Source: Paramagnetospirillum magnetotacticum MS-1 (lineage in GTDB: Bacteria > Pseudomonadota > Alphaproteobacteria > Rhodospirillales > Magnetospirillaceae). Taken from it: 64,000 nucleotides of DNA. The notes beneath the pieces were generated by a model. The model was given only the letters and a program-made list of their open reading frames with translations, did no database searches and was not told where the DNA came from. Both the position numbers and the translations under genes were made by a program. Of this stretch, positions 55,464 to 64,000 are shown in pieces; position 1 is the stretch's first letter; each line of letters opens with the position of its first letter. The stretch is taken from contig NZ_JXSL01000030.1 in assembly GCF_000829825.1 (NCBI RefSeq), positions 565,501-629,500 on the forward strand, written 5' to 3'.

Positions 55464-58058
55464 ATGAGCGATTCCCAGGATCAAGACCGTAAGGCCCCGC
55501 TGAAGCTGACCCAGCCGGGCAAGCTGGAGCTGAAGAAGACCGTCGAGACCGGACAGGTCCGCCAAAGCTTCTCCCATGGCCGGTCCAAGGTGGTGACGGT
55601 CGAGGTTCGCAAGAAGCGCACCTTCACCAGCGCCGGTGGCGCCATGCACGAGATCAAGGAAGGCGCCCATTCCGCCGCCGAGGCCGATCTCGCCGCCGCC
55701 GTGGCCAAGGTGGAAGCCGCCACCCGCGCCGCCAGCGCCCATGATCTGACCAATAACGAGAAGGCCGCCCGCGCCAAGGCGCTGCAGGACGCTCTCCATC
55801 ATCAGGAAGAGGTCCGCGCCCGCGCCGAGGAAGAGGCCGTGCGCCGCGCCATCGAGGACGAGGCCATCCGCGCCGCCGAGGAAGAGGCCCAGCGTCTCGC
55901 CGAGGAAGAGGCGAGCCAGCGCGCCGCCGAGCCTCAGCCCGAGCCGGAAGAAGAGGCCCCCGCCCCGCCCGCTCCGGCTGTCGCCGCCCCCGTCGCAGCA
56001 GCCCCGGCCCAGCCCAAGCCCGTAGCCGCGCCCGCCGCTCCGGTGGCCGACGCCACGGCAGCCGCGCCGCGCGCCCGCACCGAGGAAGAGGAAGAAGAGG
56101 AGGAGCGCGCCAAGAAGCGCGCCGCCGCCCACAAGCCCGCCCCGGTCAAGCGCACCGAACCGCGTCGCCGCACCGGCAAGCTGACCATCACCGACGCGCT
56201 GACCGACGACGACCGCTCGGAACGCGGCCGGTCGCTGGCCGCCGTCAAGCGTGCGCGCGAACGCGAGCGCCTCAAGCACATGCAGAAGGGTTCGGAAAAG
56301 GTCATCCGCGAGGTGATCGTGCCCGAAAGCATCACGGTGCAGGAGCTGGCCAACCGTATGGCCGTGCGTGGCGCCGACGTGATCAAGTGCCTGATGCGCC
56401 TGGGCGTGATGGCCACCATCAACCAGAATATCGATGCCGATACCGCCGAACTGGTGGTGACCGAATTCGGCCATAACATGAAGCGCGTGTCCGAAGCCGA
56501 CGTCCTGGTCGGCCTGGAGGGCGAGGTCGACACCGACGAGGTGCTGTTCTCCCGTCCGCCGGTGGTCACCGTCATGGGTCACGTCGATCACGGCAAAACC
56601 TCGCTGCTGGACGCCTTGCGCGCCACCGACGTGGTGTCGGGCGAAGCGGGCGGCATCACCCAGCATATCGGCGCCTATCAGGTGACCATGAGCTCGGGCG
56701 ACAAGATCACCTTCATCGACACCCCCGGCCATGAAGCCTTCACCGCCATGCGCGCCCGCGGCGCCAAGGTGACCGATATCGTGGTTCTGGTGGTGGCCGC
56801 CGATGACGGCATCATGCCCCAGACGGTGGAAGCCATCCGCCATGCCAAGGCCGCTGGCGTGCCGATCATCGTCGCCATCAACAAGATCGACAAGCCGGGC
56901 GCCAATACCGAGAAGGTCCGCCAGGAACTGCTGCAGCACGAGCTGGTCACCGAGGAACTGGGCGGCGACGTCCTGGCCATCGAAGTGTCCGCCAAGAAGC
57001 GCCTGAACCTGGAAAAGCTGGAAGAGGCCATTCTGCTCCAGGCCGAAATCCTCGACCTCAAGGCCAATCCCGACCGCGCCGCCCAAGGCGTGGTGGTCGA
57101 GGCCAAGATGGAAAAGGGCCGGGGCTCGGTGGCCACCGTCCTGGTGCAAAAGGGCACCATCAAGGTCGGCGACGTCTTCGTGGCTGGCGCCGAATGGGGC
57201 CGGGTCCGCGCCCTGGTGGACGATCATGGCAATTCCATCAAGGAAGCCGGTCCCTCCACCCCGGTCGAGGTTCTCGGCCTGCAGGGCACGCCTGCCGCCG
57301 GTGACGACTTCGTCACCGTCGATGACGAAGGCCGCGCCCGTGAAATCGCCGGCTATCGGAGCCGCATGGATCGCGAGGCCAAGGCCAAGCTGGTTCAGCG
57401 CGGCACCCTGGAACAGATGTTCTCGGCCATCAAGTCGGGCGAGGCCCAGGAACTGCCCGTGGTCATCAAGGGCGACGTGCAGGGCTCCATCGAGGCCATC
57501 TCGTCCACCTTGGAAAAGATGGGCAACGAAAACGTCCGGGTGCGCATCCTGCATGCCGCCGTGGGCGCCATCAACGAGTCGGATATCACGCTGGCCAAGG
57601 CCTCCAACGGCCTGCTGATCGGCTTCAATGTCCGCGCCAATCCCCAGGCCCGCGACATGGCGCGCCGCGACGGCGTGGACATCCGCTACTACTCCATCAT
57701 CTACGACGTCACCGACGATCTGAAGAAGATGCTGTCGGGCATGTTGGCGCCGGAACTGCGCGAGCGCTTCCTGGGCTACGCTTCCATCCGCGAGGTGTTC
57801 AACATCACCAAGGTCGGCAAGGTGGCGGGCTGCATGATCACCGAAGGCACCGTCAAGCGCGGCGCCAAGGTGCGCCTGCTGCGCGACAACGTGGTCATCC
57901 ACACCGGCGATCTGGGCCAGCTCAAGCGCTTCAAGGACGACGTCAAGGACGTCCGCGAGGGTTACGAGTGCGGCATGTCCTTCACCAATTACGAAGACAT
58001 CCGGGTCGGCGACGTCATCGAATGCTTCGAGATCGAGGAGATCGCGGTCACCCTGTAA
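55464..58058 (+). CDS. infB: Translation initiation factor IF-2
   Basis: GTPase placing initiator tRNA on the 30S subunit. The 864-residue protein has a long Ala/Glu/Pro-rich, probably disordered N-terminal part (about 60-250), the IF2_N module ([16 protein letters not shown]), then the G domain with [22 protein letters not shown] and NKIDKPG, and domains II-IV ending in [17 protein letters not shown]. It follows ylxR by 27 bp and precedes rbfA by 36 bp. Confidence 0.98.
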   Translation: MSDSQDQDRKAPLKLTQPGKLELKKTVETGQVRQSFSHGRSKVVTVEVRKKRTFTSAGGAMHEIKEGAHSAAEADLAAAVAKVEAATRAASAHDLTNNEKAARAKALQDALHHQEEVRARAEEEAVRRAIEDEAIRAAEEEAQRLAEEEASQRAAEPQPEPEEEAPAPPAPAVAAPVAAAPAQPKPVAAPAAPVADATAAAPRARTEEEEEEEERAKKRAAAHKPAPVKRTEPRRRTGKLTITDALTDDDRSERGRSLAAVKRARERERLKHMQKGSEKVIREVIVPESITVQELANRMAVRGADVIKCLMRLGVMATINQNIDADTAELVVTEFGHNMKRVSEADVLVGLEGEVDTDEVLFSRPPVVTVMGHVDHGKTSLLDALRATDVVSGEAGGITQHIGAYQVTMSSGDKITFIDTPGHEAFTAMRARGAKVTDIVVLVVAADDGIMPQTVEAIRHAKAAGVPIIVAINKIDKPGANTEKVRQELLQHELVTEELGGDVLAIEVSAKKRLNLEKLEEAILLQAEILDLKANPDRAAQGVVVEAKMEKGRGSVATVLVQKGTIKVGDVFVAGAEWGRVRALVDDHGNSIKEAGPSTPVEVLGLQGTPAAGDDFVTVDDEGRAREIAGYRSRMDREAKAKLVQRGTLEQMFSAIKSGEAQELPVVIKGDVQGSIEAISSTLEKMGNENVRVRILHAAVGAINESDITLAKASNGLLIGFNVRANPQARDMARRDGVDIRYYSIIYDVTDDLKKMLSGMLAPELRERFLGYASIREVFNITKVGKVAGCMITEGTVKRGAKVRLLRDNVVIHTGDLGQLKRFKDDVKDVREGYECGMSFTNYEDIRVGDVIECFEIEEIAVTL

Positions 58059-58094
58059 CGGGGTGACCGTGCCTCTCGCGGCGGAGTCATTGCC

Positions 58095-58523
58095 ATGAGC
58101 CGGGGTGCCAAGCCACCGTCCCAGCGCCAGCTTCGCGTCGGCGAGGAACTGCGCCACGCCATCGCCATGGTGATCGAGCGGGGCGAGTTCCGCGACCCCG
58201 ACCTTCTGGGCCGCGCCATCACCGTTACCGAAGTCCGGGTCAGTCCTGACCTGCGCAACGCCACGGTCTTCGTGGTGCCGCTGGGCGGTGGCGACGTGGC
58301 CCCCATCCTGGCGGGCCTGAAGCGCGCCAAGGCCTTCCTGCGCCACGAAATCTCGCGCATGGTCGAATTGCGCGCCGTGCCCGATCTGTGGTTCCAGGAA
58401 GACACTACCTTCGATACCGCATCCCGAATCGATTCCATTCTCAATTCGCCGGAAGTGCGTCGCGACATCGACCACCCCGCCGCCGAGGATGAGTTCGCCT
58501 CCGATGGGGATGACGGGCTTTAG
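58095..58523 (+). CDS. rbfA: 30S ribosome-binding factor RbfA
   Basis: KH-fold 16S rRNA processing factor. The 142-residue protein has RQLRVGEELRHAIAMVIERGE, ITVTEVRVSPDLRNATVFV and the C-terminal LRAVPDLWFQEDTTFD-like segment (RAVPDLWFQEDTTF). It is the last gene of the operon; truB, the usual next gene, is missing. Its stop overlaps the convergent tetR stop by four bases. Confidence 0.95.
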   Translation: MSRGAKPPSQRQLRVGEELRHAIAMVIERGEFRDPDLLGRAITVTEVRVSPDLRNATVFVVPLGGGDVAPILAGLKRAKAFLRHEISRMVELRAVPDLWFQEDTTFDTASRIDSILNSPEVRRDIDHPAAEDEFASDGDDGL

Positions 58524-59128
58524 CGCTTGCCGTAGGCCCGCATCAGGGTCTGAACGGCCGCGGCTATGGTCTTTGCCACAGAGCGTCCTTCGGGCAGGCC
58601 CAGCAAGGCGCGATGATAGGTTTCGGCCCGCAGCATGCCGATGAACTGATCGGCGATCACCAGGGGATCGATGTCGGTGGCCAGTTCACCTCGTGCCTGA
58701 AGGCAGGCGACCGAGGCGGCGATGGCCGCCTTGCCCCGGATGGGTCCGGTCTCGTAGAAGGCCTGGGCCAGTTCGGGGGTCCGCGCCGATTCGGCCACCA
58801 CCACCCGGTAAAGGGCCATGGCGTCGGGCGTCATCAGCAGACCCAGCAGCCGTTCCGCATACGTCGTGAACGTGCGCTCCGCGTCGAAACTTTCGTCCGG
58901 CGACGCAAAGGCGAAGGATGCCTCGCAACGGCGGTGCATGATGGCGGCAAACAGCTGATCCTTGCCCTCGAAATGGGCGTAGATGGTCGCCTTGGAAACT
59001 TCCGCCCCGGCGGCCACCGCATCCATGCTGGTGGCGGCATAGCCCTCCACCAGGAACAGCCGTTGGGCGGCATCCAGGATGGCCTCGCGCTTGGCCGAGG
59101 GTTTGGACCGGGTCCGGGTCATGGTCAT
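58520..59128 (-). CDS. TetR family transcriptional regulator
   Basis: A 202-residue repressor-type protein. The N-terminal HTH runs KREAILDAAQRLFLVEGYAA, TSMDAVAAGAEVSKATIYAHF (recognition helix), FEGKDQLFAAIM; the C-terminal ligand domain is divergent. GGAGGAG precedes ATG 59128; ATG 59122 is also possible. It is the last gene of the group that includes the membrane protein, radical SAM and Lgt-like genes, with a 32-bp palindrome 14 bp before its start. It probably controls itself and perhaps the group. Confidence 0.93.
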   Translation of the reverse strand: MTMTRTRSKPSAKREAILDAAQRLFLVEGYAATSMDAVAAGAEVSKATIYAHFEGKDQLFAAIMHRRCEASFAFASPDESFDAERTFTTYAERLLGLLMTPDAMALYRVVVAESARTPELAQAFYETGPIRGKAAIAASVACLQARGELATDIDPLVIADQFIGMLRAETYHRALLGLPEGRSVAKTIAAAVQTLMRAYGKR

Positions 59129-59141
59129 GGCTCCTCCACGG

Positions 59142-59173
59142 CCCAAAACTAAACCAATCAGTTCAGTTTTGGG
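59142..59173. promoter_or_regulatory. Palindromic operator candidate of the TetR regulator
   Basis: Arms CCCAAAACT (59142-59150) and AGTTTTGGG (59165-59173) are perfectly inverted around 14 bases, and the inner ACTAAAC/GTTCAGT half-sites extend the symmetry with one mismatch. The size and form are typical of TetR-family operators, and the position immediately upstream of tetR fits autorepression. It overlaps the stop codon of the preceding gene. Confidence 0.65.
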
Positions 59174-59627
59174 AAGGGGAATTTGGCTTAGCCCCGGACC
59201 GGCGCGACAGCCATCCGCCCAGCCGAATCAAGCCGATTCCCATCAACAGCGTGGCCAGGAGCGGAAGCACATAGTCCATGTCGGCCAAACGGCGCTCGAA
59301 ATTCTTGGACATAAGGACGGAATCGACGAAGTCGTAGACTGCGGTCACCACCGTCAGCCAGCCGGAACCGGCCAGGGTGACTGCCGTCCAATAGGCCATG
59401 GGCGAGGGCCGAGCGGTAGCGGCGGAATCATCCGCCAATTTCTTGCGGTAATACTCGGAAATGCCCCGGCCTAAGACCAGGATCACTCCGGCGGCGGCAA
59501 GGCCGATCCAGCCAACCGGGTCCATCATCACGCACAGTCCCGAACCGGCAAGAACCACGATGCCGAGCAAGGTCACAATACCGGCGGCGATCGCTCCGAC
59601 CGGAAGCCGTCGTCGTGGCTCAGTCAT
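59163..59627 (-). CDS. Small four-helix membrane protein of unknown function
   Basis: A 154-residue inner-membrane protein with four hydrophobic segments: PVGAIAAGIVTLLGIVVLAG, WIGLAAAGVILVLGRGI, YWTAVTLAGSGWLTVVTAVY and VLPLLATLLMGIGLIRLG. Polar loops are short. Its start overlaps the radical SAM stop by eight bases, so the two are coupled. No family recognised; a partner or membrane platform for the enzymes upstream is a guess. Confidence 0.8.
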   Translation of the reverse strand: MTEPRRRLPVGAIAAGIVTLLGIVVLAGSGLCVMMDPVGWIGLAAAGVILVLGRGISEYYRKKLADDSAATARPSPMAYWTAVTLAGSGWLTVVTAVYDFVDSVLMSKNFERRLADMDYVLPLLATLLMGIGLIRLGGWLSRRSGAKPNSPSQN

Positions 59628-60990
59628 GGTTATTACTCCGGTGGAACAGGTTGAAGGTGTCGATGGGAATCATCTTGCCGTCGGGCTGGGCCACATGGAC
59701 GCAGGCGCGTTTGACCTGACCCAGGCAGAAGCTGTAGCGGTCGAGGAACTGGACGATGGACAGGCGAAAGACCTTGTCATAGGTCAAGGATGCCGGGGCC
59801 TGGATTCCGGGCAAACAGCACAGCAGCTTGCCCATCTGGACGGCGGTATCCTCCCCCGCGCAGGACATGGACAACAGCCGCATCAGGCTGTCCTTGAGGC
59901 CCGGCACCGCGTCGAAGGTGAGCGCGTTGGGCACCGCCGACAGCAGCAGATCTCTGGGCACCAGCCCGGTTACCGCCGTCGCCCGGTTCCCGTGGCGCAG
60001 GGCATAGGCGATGGTGATGCTTTCCGGATTGCAAGGCAGCGGCACCAGATCGGCCGGGCCGAACAGGCCGTTGGACTGCTCGATGATGGCCCGGCGGATA
60101 TCCGAGGGCAGCATGCGGCTGTCCTTGCCCAGACCGGGGCTGCGCCCGGCGTCTTGCAGGGGCTGGAAGCTGACGCCGCGCACGCAAGCCACAGCCAGGG
60201 CATGGTCGATGATCGCCCCAACCTCCCCGTCATTGACTCCCTTGGCCATGACGCAGACCAGGGTGGTGGAGATGCCGTGGCGATCGAGCGCCGCCAAAGC
60301 CCCCTTACGCACCTCGCGAAGATCGGCGCCCCGCAGAACGCTGAGCGCCTCGGGCTCCAGGCTATCCCATTGCAGATAGACCTCGAAACCCGGACCCAGC
60401 CCGGCCAGGGCGGTGGCAAAGTCCGGGTCGCGGGCCAGACGCACGCCGTTGGTGTTGAGCATCACATGGCGGATGGGGCGCGCCTTGGCCGCCCGCAGAA
60501 TCTCCAGGATCTGGGGATGATCGGCGGGCTCGCCCCCGGAAATCTGGACGATGTCCGGGCTGCCGCCCTCGCTTCGCACCACCGCGTCGAGCATCGCCTC
60601 GACCTCAGCCAGGCTGCGATGGCCGCGCCCGGGCCGCGACTGGGCGAAGCAGGTGGGGCAGTCCAGGCCGCAGGAATCGGTGACCTCCACCAGGGCCAGA
60701 CAGGAATGCTGCTCGTGGTCGGGACACAATCCGCAATCATGGGGACAGCCCTTGTCCACCTGGGTGTGGAAGTGGGCGGGCAGGTCGCCCGGCTTGATGA
60801 AGTCGCGGGCTTCGCGCCAATAGGCGTAATCGCTGGAGATCATGGTGCGCTGAGGCCCGTGGGCGGGACAGCGTTTGAGGTGCCAGACGCAGCCGTCCTC
60901 GGCCACCACCTTGGCCGGAATCAGCGCCAGACAGTCCTCGCACAGGGCATGGGTGGTGCCCAGATAGAGCCAGGGCCTAGGCGTGGGCAT
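59620..60990 (-). CDS. Radical SAM protein with tetraether-synthase-like (Tes/MJ0619-type) Cys pattern
   Basis: A 456-residue radical SAM enzyme. Order: a rubredoxin-like four-Cys site (Cys17, 20, 34, 41); an auxiliary cluster motif GCPHDCGLCPDHEQHSC (Cys82, 86, 89, 97); the radical SAM site CGLDCPTC (Cys107, 111, 114); the SAM-binding QISGGEPADHP; and a Cys-containing C-terminal part ending IDTFNLFHRSN. This layout is that of the MJ0619/Tes group, whose archaeal member joins lipid chains in tetraether synthesis. Its start lies 14 bases inside the Lgt-like gene, a lipid-transfer homologue, which supports a lipid substrate. The actual reaction here is unknown. Confidence 0.82.
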   Translation of the reverse strand: MPTPRPWLYLGTTHALCEDCLALIPAKVVAEDGCVWHLKRCPAHGPQRTMISSDYAYWREARDFIKPGDLPAHFHTQVDKGCPHDCGLCPDHEQHSCLALVEVTDSCGLDCPTCFAQSRPGRGHRSLAEVEAMLDAVVRSEGGSPDIVQISGGEPADHPQILEILRAAKARPIRHVMLNTNGVRLARDPDFATALAGLGPGFEVYLQWDSLEPEALSVLRGADLREVRKGALAALDRHGISTTLVCVMAKGVNDGEVGAIIDHALAVACVRGVSFQPLQDAGRSPGLGKDSRMLPSDIRRAIIEQSNGLFGPADLVPLPCNPESITIAYALRHGNRATAVTGLVPRDLLLSAVPNALTFDAVPGLKDSLMRLLSMSCAGEDTAVQMGKLLCCLPGIQAPASLTYDKVFRLSIVQFLDRYSFCLGQVKRACVHVAQPDGKMIPIDTFNLFHRSNNHD

Positions 60991-61678
60991 GGCGGTCCCT
61001 TCGGCGGCGGATCATCACCAGTCCATAGGCCAGCAGCCCCAGGCAGGTAAGATGAAACAGGTTGAACGGCCCGATCACGTCCGGATAGGGCTTGAGGAAT
61101 TCCCAGCAGAAGCGCTGCCCAGCATAGACGGCCACCAACAGGGCGAAACCATGGCGCCGAGGCATCTCGTGCCCAAGCGCCAGCGCCGCCAGAAACCAGA
61201 CCAGAAAGGCGGCCATGGCCAGACTTTCGTAAAGCTGCACCGGGTGCCGGGCAATCCCGTCGCCGAAATCCATGCCCCAGGGCAGGGCGGTGGGCGTGCC
61301 ATAGGTGAAATCCTCCAGCCCCGACAGCAGACAGCCGATCCGCCCGACGGCGATGCCGAAGGCCAGCGGCGCCACCACGCCAAGACCGGTGGAACCGCTC
61401 AGACCGGTGAAATGCTTGTACGCCTCGACGGCGGCGATGGCTCCGGCCAGGGCGCCGACCACGCTCTTTCCCATGCCGGGCAATCCTGCCAGATGGATGT
61501 TGAGAGTGCCCAAAGCCACCGCGCCCGCCACCGCGCCCAGGATGGCCGAGGCGTACCACCAGGGGTGACGGATGGGATCGGGTGTGGCCGCCCCGGCCAG
61601 CCAGCACCGCCGCACCGCCAGCCCCAGAAGGCCGCCGCCGCCCCAGGCCAGCAGATCGAACACCGTATGAATAGGCAA
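60977..61678 (-). CDS. Lgt-like prolipoprotein diacylglyceryl transferase family protein
   Basis: A 233-residue polytopic membrane protein of the Lgt family. The signature region reads GRIGCLLSGLEDFTYGTPT, keeping the Arg and the G/YG-P frame but with Cys where Lgt usually has Asn; RHPVQLYES and the LLVAVYAGQRFCWEFLKP helix also match. True Lgt transfers diacylglyceryl from phosphatidylglycerol to lipoproteins. The altered signature and the linkage to a radical SAM gene suggest a specialised paralogue. It starts with TTG behind GGGGGACG (GTG 61663 is an alternative) and is the first gene of the group. Confidence 0.82.
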   Translation of the reverse strand: MPIHTVFDLLAWGGGGLLGLAVRRCWLAGAATPDPIRHPWWYASAILGAVAGAVALGTLNIHLAGLPGMGKSVVGALAGAIAAVEAYKHFTGLSGSTGLGVVAPLAFGIAVGRIGCLLSGLEDFTYGTPTALPWGMDFGDGIARHPVQLYESLAMAAFLVWFLAALALGHEMPRRHGFALLVAVYAGQRFCWEFLKPYPDVIGPFNLFHLTCLGLLAYGLVMIRRRRDRHAHA

Positions 61679-61752
61679 GCGTCCCCCGAACCAGCCTGCG
61701 TCCTGGCCGGATCATAGCCGGATTCACGGAAAAGGAGGAAGCCCGTCCGTTT

Positions 61753-64000
61753 TTATTCCACCAGTCCAGCCAGGGCATCGTCCAGGCGGGCCGAGGTGAT
61801 CTCGGTGAGGCGAGGGCCGTCGGTCCACACCAGAACGCAGCGTATCCGGTGATGGGGATAGATGCAGGCCAGGGCCAGACGATAGGCGGCCATCTGGCGG
61901 ACATAGAGATCAGGCACCTCGTCGGGCGTGGCGGGCGGGCGGCGATTGGTCTTGTAATCGGCCACCACCACTTCGGACTCGCTGACCACCAGACGGTCGA
62001 CCCGGCCCGAGACCACCCGGTCGCCGATGCGTCCCACCAGCGGCACCTCGGCCTTGGATCCGGGACCGAACAGCCCGGCCAGCCCCGGATGGTCGAGAAT
62101 GTCCGAGACTTCATTGGCGATGGCCAGTTGCTCGGCGGTCTCCAGCCCCCAGGCCGGGCGGCCCAGGAAGCGCAGCATGGCGCGCGAGCGTTCGGGCCCC
62201 GGCAGTTCGGGGACGGTCTGCAACAGCCGGTGAATGAGCTTGCCCCGCTGCCAGCGCGGCTTGCCGTCGGCCTCGGCGAGTGGCGAACGCACGGTGGGCT
62301 CGTCGCCTTCGGGCCGCGACGGCGCCAGCGGCCGGGGCGGCACCGGCTCGGGCTCGGCCGAAAGTGAAGCCCAGTCGGGCAGAGCGGCGGCGGGCCTTTC
62401 GCCCGGCCCGGCGGCGGAACCCGTCTCGGCGGGCGCGGTCTGGGCATTGGCCAGGACCAGAACCGGCGCTTCGGCGGTCTCCCCCGCTTGGACCAGGAAG
62501 GGGTCGTCGAATTCCGCGGCGGTGGCGGCCAGGGCGCCTTGGACCAGGGCGTGCCAGCAAGTCTCGGGCGCCGCCTTCAGGCCCCGCCAGCCGCACAGGA
62601 TCAGCCGGTCCTCGGCCCGCGTCATGGCCACATAGAGCAGGCGGCGATATTCCCTTTCCCGCGACAGCTTGCGCGCCTCCGCGCCCCGGCGGCAGACCGC
62701 GTCCATATCCTCGGCGCGCGGCGGCCAGGCGGGCAGCTCCTCCTCGCCCTCGCCCAGCCATAACAGCCGGGGCGAGCGGGTCGGCACCTGCATGGTGTCG
62801 GGCAGGAAGACGATGGGTGCCTGCAGGCCCTTGGACCCGTGCACGGTCATGATGCGCACCGCGTCACGCCCCCCTTGCTCCAGGTCGCGCTTGATCTCCA
62901 GCGCACCGGCCTCCAGCCAGTGGAGGAAGCCTTGCAGCGAAGGCGGATGGGCGCGTTCGAAGGCCAGCGTCAGCGACATGAACTCGTCGATGGCATCCTC
63001 GGCCTCCAACCCCAGCCTGGCCAGCAGGTTCCGCCGCCCGCCCAGCGGCCCCAGCACCCGCGCGTAAAGCGTATGGGGCGAGACATGGTCGGCCTGGGCC
63101 AGCAACTGAGAAAGCTGGCGAAAGGCCATCTCGAAAACGCCGCCCTCATGGGCGACGCCCCGGCGCAAGGCCTCCCACAGCCCCACATCCTCGCCGCGAT
63201 GATGGGCCAGGGTGAACAGCTGCTCCTCGGTGAGCCCCACCAGCGGCCCTTTCAGCACGGTGGCCAGCGTCAGGTCGTCTTCGGGCAGCAGCAGAAAATT
63301 GCCCAGCGCCATCAGATCCATGACCGCCATCTGCTCGGTCAGCACCATGCGGTCGGCGCCCGCCACCTCCACCTTGCGGCTTTTCAGTTCGCGCACCAGA
63401 TCCTCGACGAAGCCGCCCCGGCGGCGCACCAGGACCAGCACGTCACCGGCCCGCACCGGGCGGGCCTTGGACTCCAGCATCTCGCCGTCGATCATGGCGC
63501 GGATGCGCGACGCCACCAGCCGGGCCAGCCGGGTGCGGGGCGAATCGCCTCTGATGCGCTCCACCGGCGGCTTCCAGGCGGGCGGCTCGTCGGTGGGACG
63601 GGGTTCGACGGCTGGCCACACCTCCACCCTTCCGGCCTGACCGCCGCGATGGGGCAGATGGGTGATGTCCTCATCACCCGCCACCCCGTCGCGCCCCGGC
63701 TGACCGGGGGCGAAGACGGCATTGACCGCGTCCAGCACCGATGGCGCCGAGCGGAAGGACAGATTGAGGTCCACCACATCCCACTTGCCGCCCGCGGCGG
63801 GCACATGGGCGGCGAAGGCCTGGCGCATGCGCTCGAATTCGCGCGGATCGGCGCGCTGGAATGAATAGATGGACTGCTTGGCGTCGCCCACGGCGAAGAC
63901 GGTGCGCAAGCTTTCGCGCGCGCCGCGTCCGGCGAAGAATTCCTCGGTCAGTTTCTCGACCACCGCCCATTGATCGGGATTGGTGTCCTGTGCCTCGTCG
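61753..64000 (-). CDS. addA: Double-strand break repair helicase-nuclease AddA, N-terminus beyond window
   Basis: C-terminal about 750 residues of a UvrD-type helicase with RecB-type nuclease. The visible part begins in helicase motif II (DEAQDTNPDQW), then motif III FAVGDAKQSIYSFQRADP, motif IV NLSFRSAP, motif V IMTVHGSKGLQAPIVFLPD and motif VI LLYVAMTRAEDRLIL. The nuclease domain at the end has GRVDRLVV, VVADYKTNRRPP and QMAAYRLAL. This is the alphaproteobacterial AddA layout. The frame runs on past position 64000, so the start and motif I are not seen. addB is not in the window. Confidence 0.93.
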   Translation of the reverse strand, partial: DEAQDTNPDQWAVVEKLTEEFFAGRGARESLRTVFAVGDAKQSIYSFQRADPREFERMRQAFAAHVPAAGGKWDVVDLNLSFRSAPSVLDAVNAVFAPGQPGRDGVAGDEDITHLPHRGGQAGRVEVWPAVEPRPTDEPPAWKPPVERIRGDSPRTRLARLVASRIRAMIDGEMLESKARPVRAGDVLVLVRRRGGFVEDLVRELKSRKVEVAGADRMVLTEQMAVMDLMALGNFLLLPEDDLTLATVLKGPLVGLTEEQLFTLAHHRGEDVGLWEALRRGVAHEGGVFEMAFRQLSQLLAQADHVSPHTLYARVLGPLGGRRNLLARLGLEAEDAIDEFMSLTLAFERAHPPSLQGFLHWLEAGALEIKRDLEQGGRDAVRIMTVHGSKGLQAPIVFLPDTMQVPTRSPRLLWLGEGEEELPAWPPRAEDMDAVCRRGAEARKLSREREYRRLLYVAMTRAEDRLILCGWRGLKAAPETCWHALVQGALAATAAEFDDPFLVQAGETAEAPVLVLANAQTAPAETGSAAGPGERPAAALPDWASLSAEPEPVPPRPLAPSRPEGDEPTVRSPLAEADGKPRWQRGKLIHRLLQTVPELPGPERSRAMLRFLGRPAWGLETAEQLAIANEVSDILDHPGLAGLFGPGSKAEVPLVGRIGDRVVSGRVDRLVVSESEVVVADYKTNRRPPATPDEVPDLYVRQMAAYRLALACIYPHHRIRCVLVWTDGPRLTEITSARLDDALAGLVE

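Noticed and set aside
55233-58475. 1080-codon minus-strand open frame opposite infB and rbfA
   Set aside because: Antisense of infB; PNPase-like and IF-2 reading on the sense strands is unambiguous, and the shadow has no domain features.

Overview
The window is GC-rich DNA from an alphaproteobacterium, most likely of the Rhodospirillaceae and in gene content closest to Magnetospirillum. That is an inference from gene families, not a database match. Supporting points are a fused cytochrome b/c1 gene with its Rieske gene upstream, an AddA-type helicase-nuclease, a fused YlxR/L7Ae protein, a DivK-like receiver next to a large GGDEF-EAL protein, and the block rplU-rpmA-obgE-proB-proA-nadD-rsfS-rlmH.

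Layout. 1-4330 is one enormous reading frame on the minus strand, built from about 175 octapeptide repeats (LSTTQVAA type), cut by the window start. 4.5-16 kb: a small secreted protein, methylthioadenosine salvage (mtnP, mtnA), a VF530-like protein, msrB, pnp-rpsO-truB, elbB, an M32 carboxypeptidase, two tandem small paralogues, meaB and a CheZ-like phosphatase. 16-26.4 kb: two tandem TrkH-type channels, an M17 aminopeptidase, a GST, recR, ybaB-dnaX, a TAXI binding protein and an unknown protein. 26.5-33.4 kb: a DivK-like receiver, a REC-PAS-GGDEF-EAL protein, a CNT nucleoside transporter, an unknown protein and an RlmM-like methyltransferase. 33.4-39.0 kb: a tightly overlapping lipid A/LPS operon (msbA, DUF374 acyltransferase, waaA, lpxK, lpxL). 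39.2-41.8 kb: cytochrome bc1 (petA-fbcH). 41.9-51.2 kb: trmL, a methyltransferase, then the minus-strand ribosome/proline/NAD block. 51.3-58.5 kb: a PPi-type phosphofructokinase, then rimP-nusA-ylxR-infB-rbfA behind a recognisable promoter and terminator-like leader. 58.5-61.7 kb: a compact operon of an Lgt-like protein, a radical SAM protein with tetraether-synthase-like cysteine pattern, a small membrane protein and a TetR regulator with a palindromic operator. 61.75-64 kb: the C-terminal part of addA, cut by the window end.

How the parts fit. Most of the window is housekeeping: ribosome biogenesis and translation, envelope lipid A synthesis, respiration, sulfur salvage and repair. The usual rimP...rbfA-truB-rpsO-pnp order is broken: truB-rpsO-pnp lies about 41 kb away on the other strand.

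The less ordinary signals are: the octapeptide giant; the TetR/radical-SAM/Lgt-like operon; a TrkH copy with Ser replacing the first selectivity-filter Gly; two families of dispersed intergenic elements (a roughly 46-bp hairpin element in three copies and an ATCCGTGT-arm element in two copies); a nusA tail duplication that creates mutually exclusive hairpins; and an rsfS gene whose only well-placed start is ATA. No rRNA, tRNA, CRISPR array, insertion sequence or prophage was recognised.
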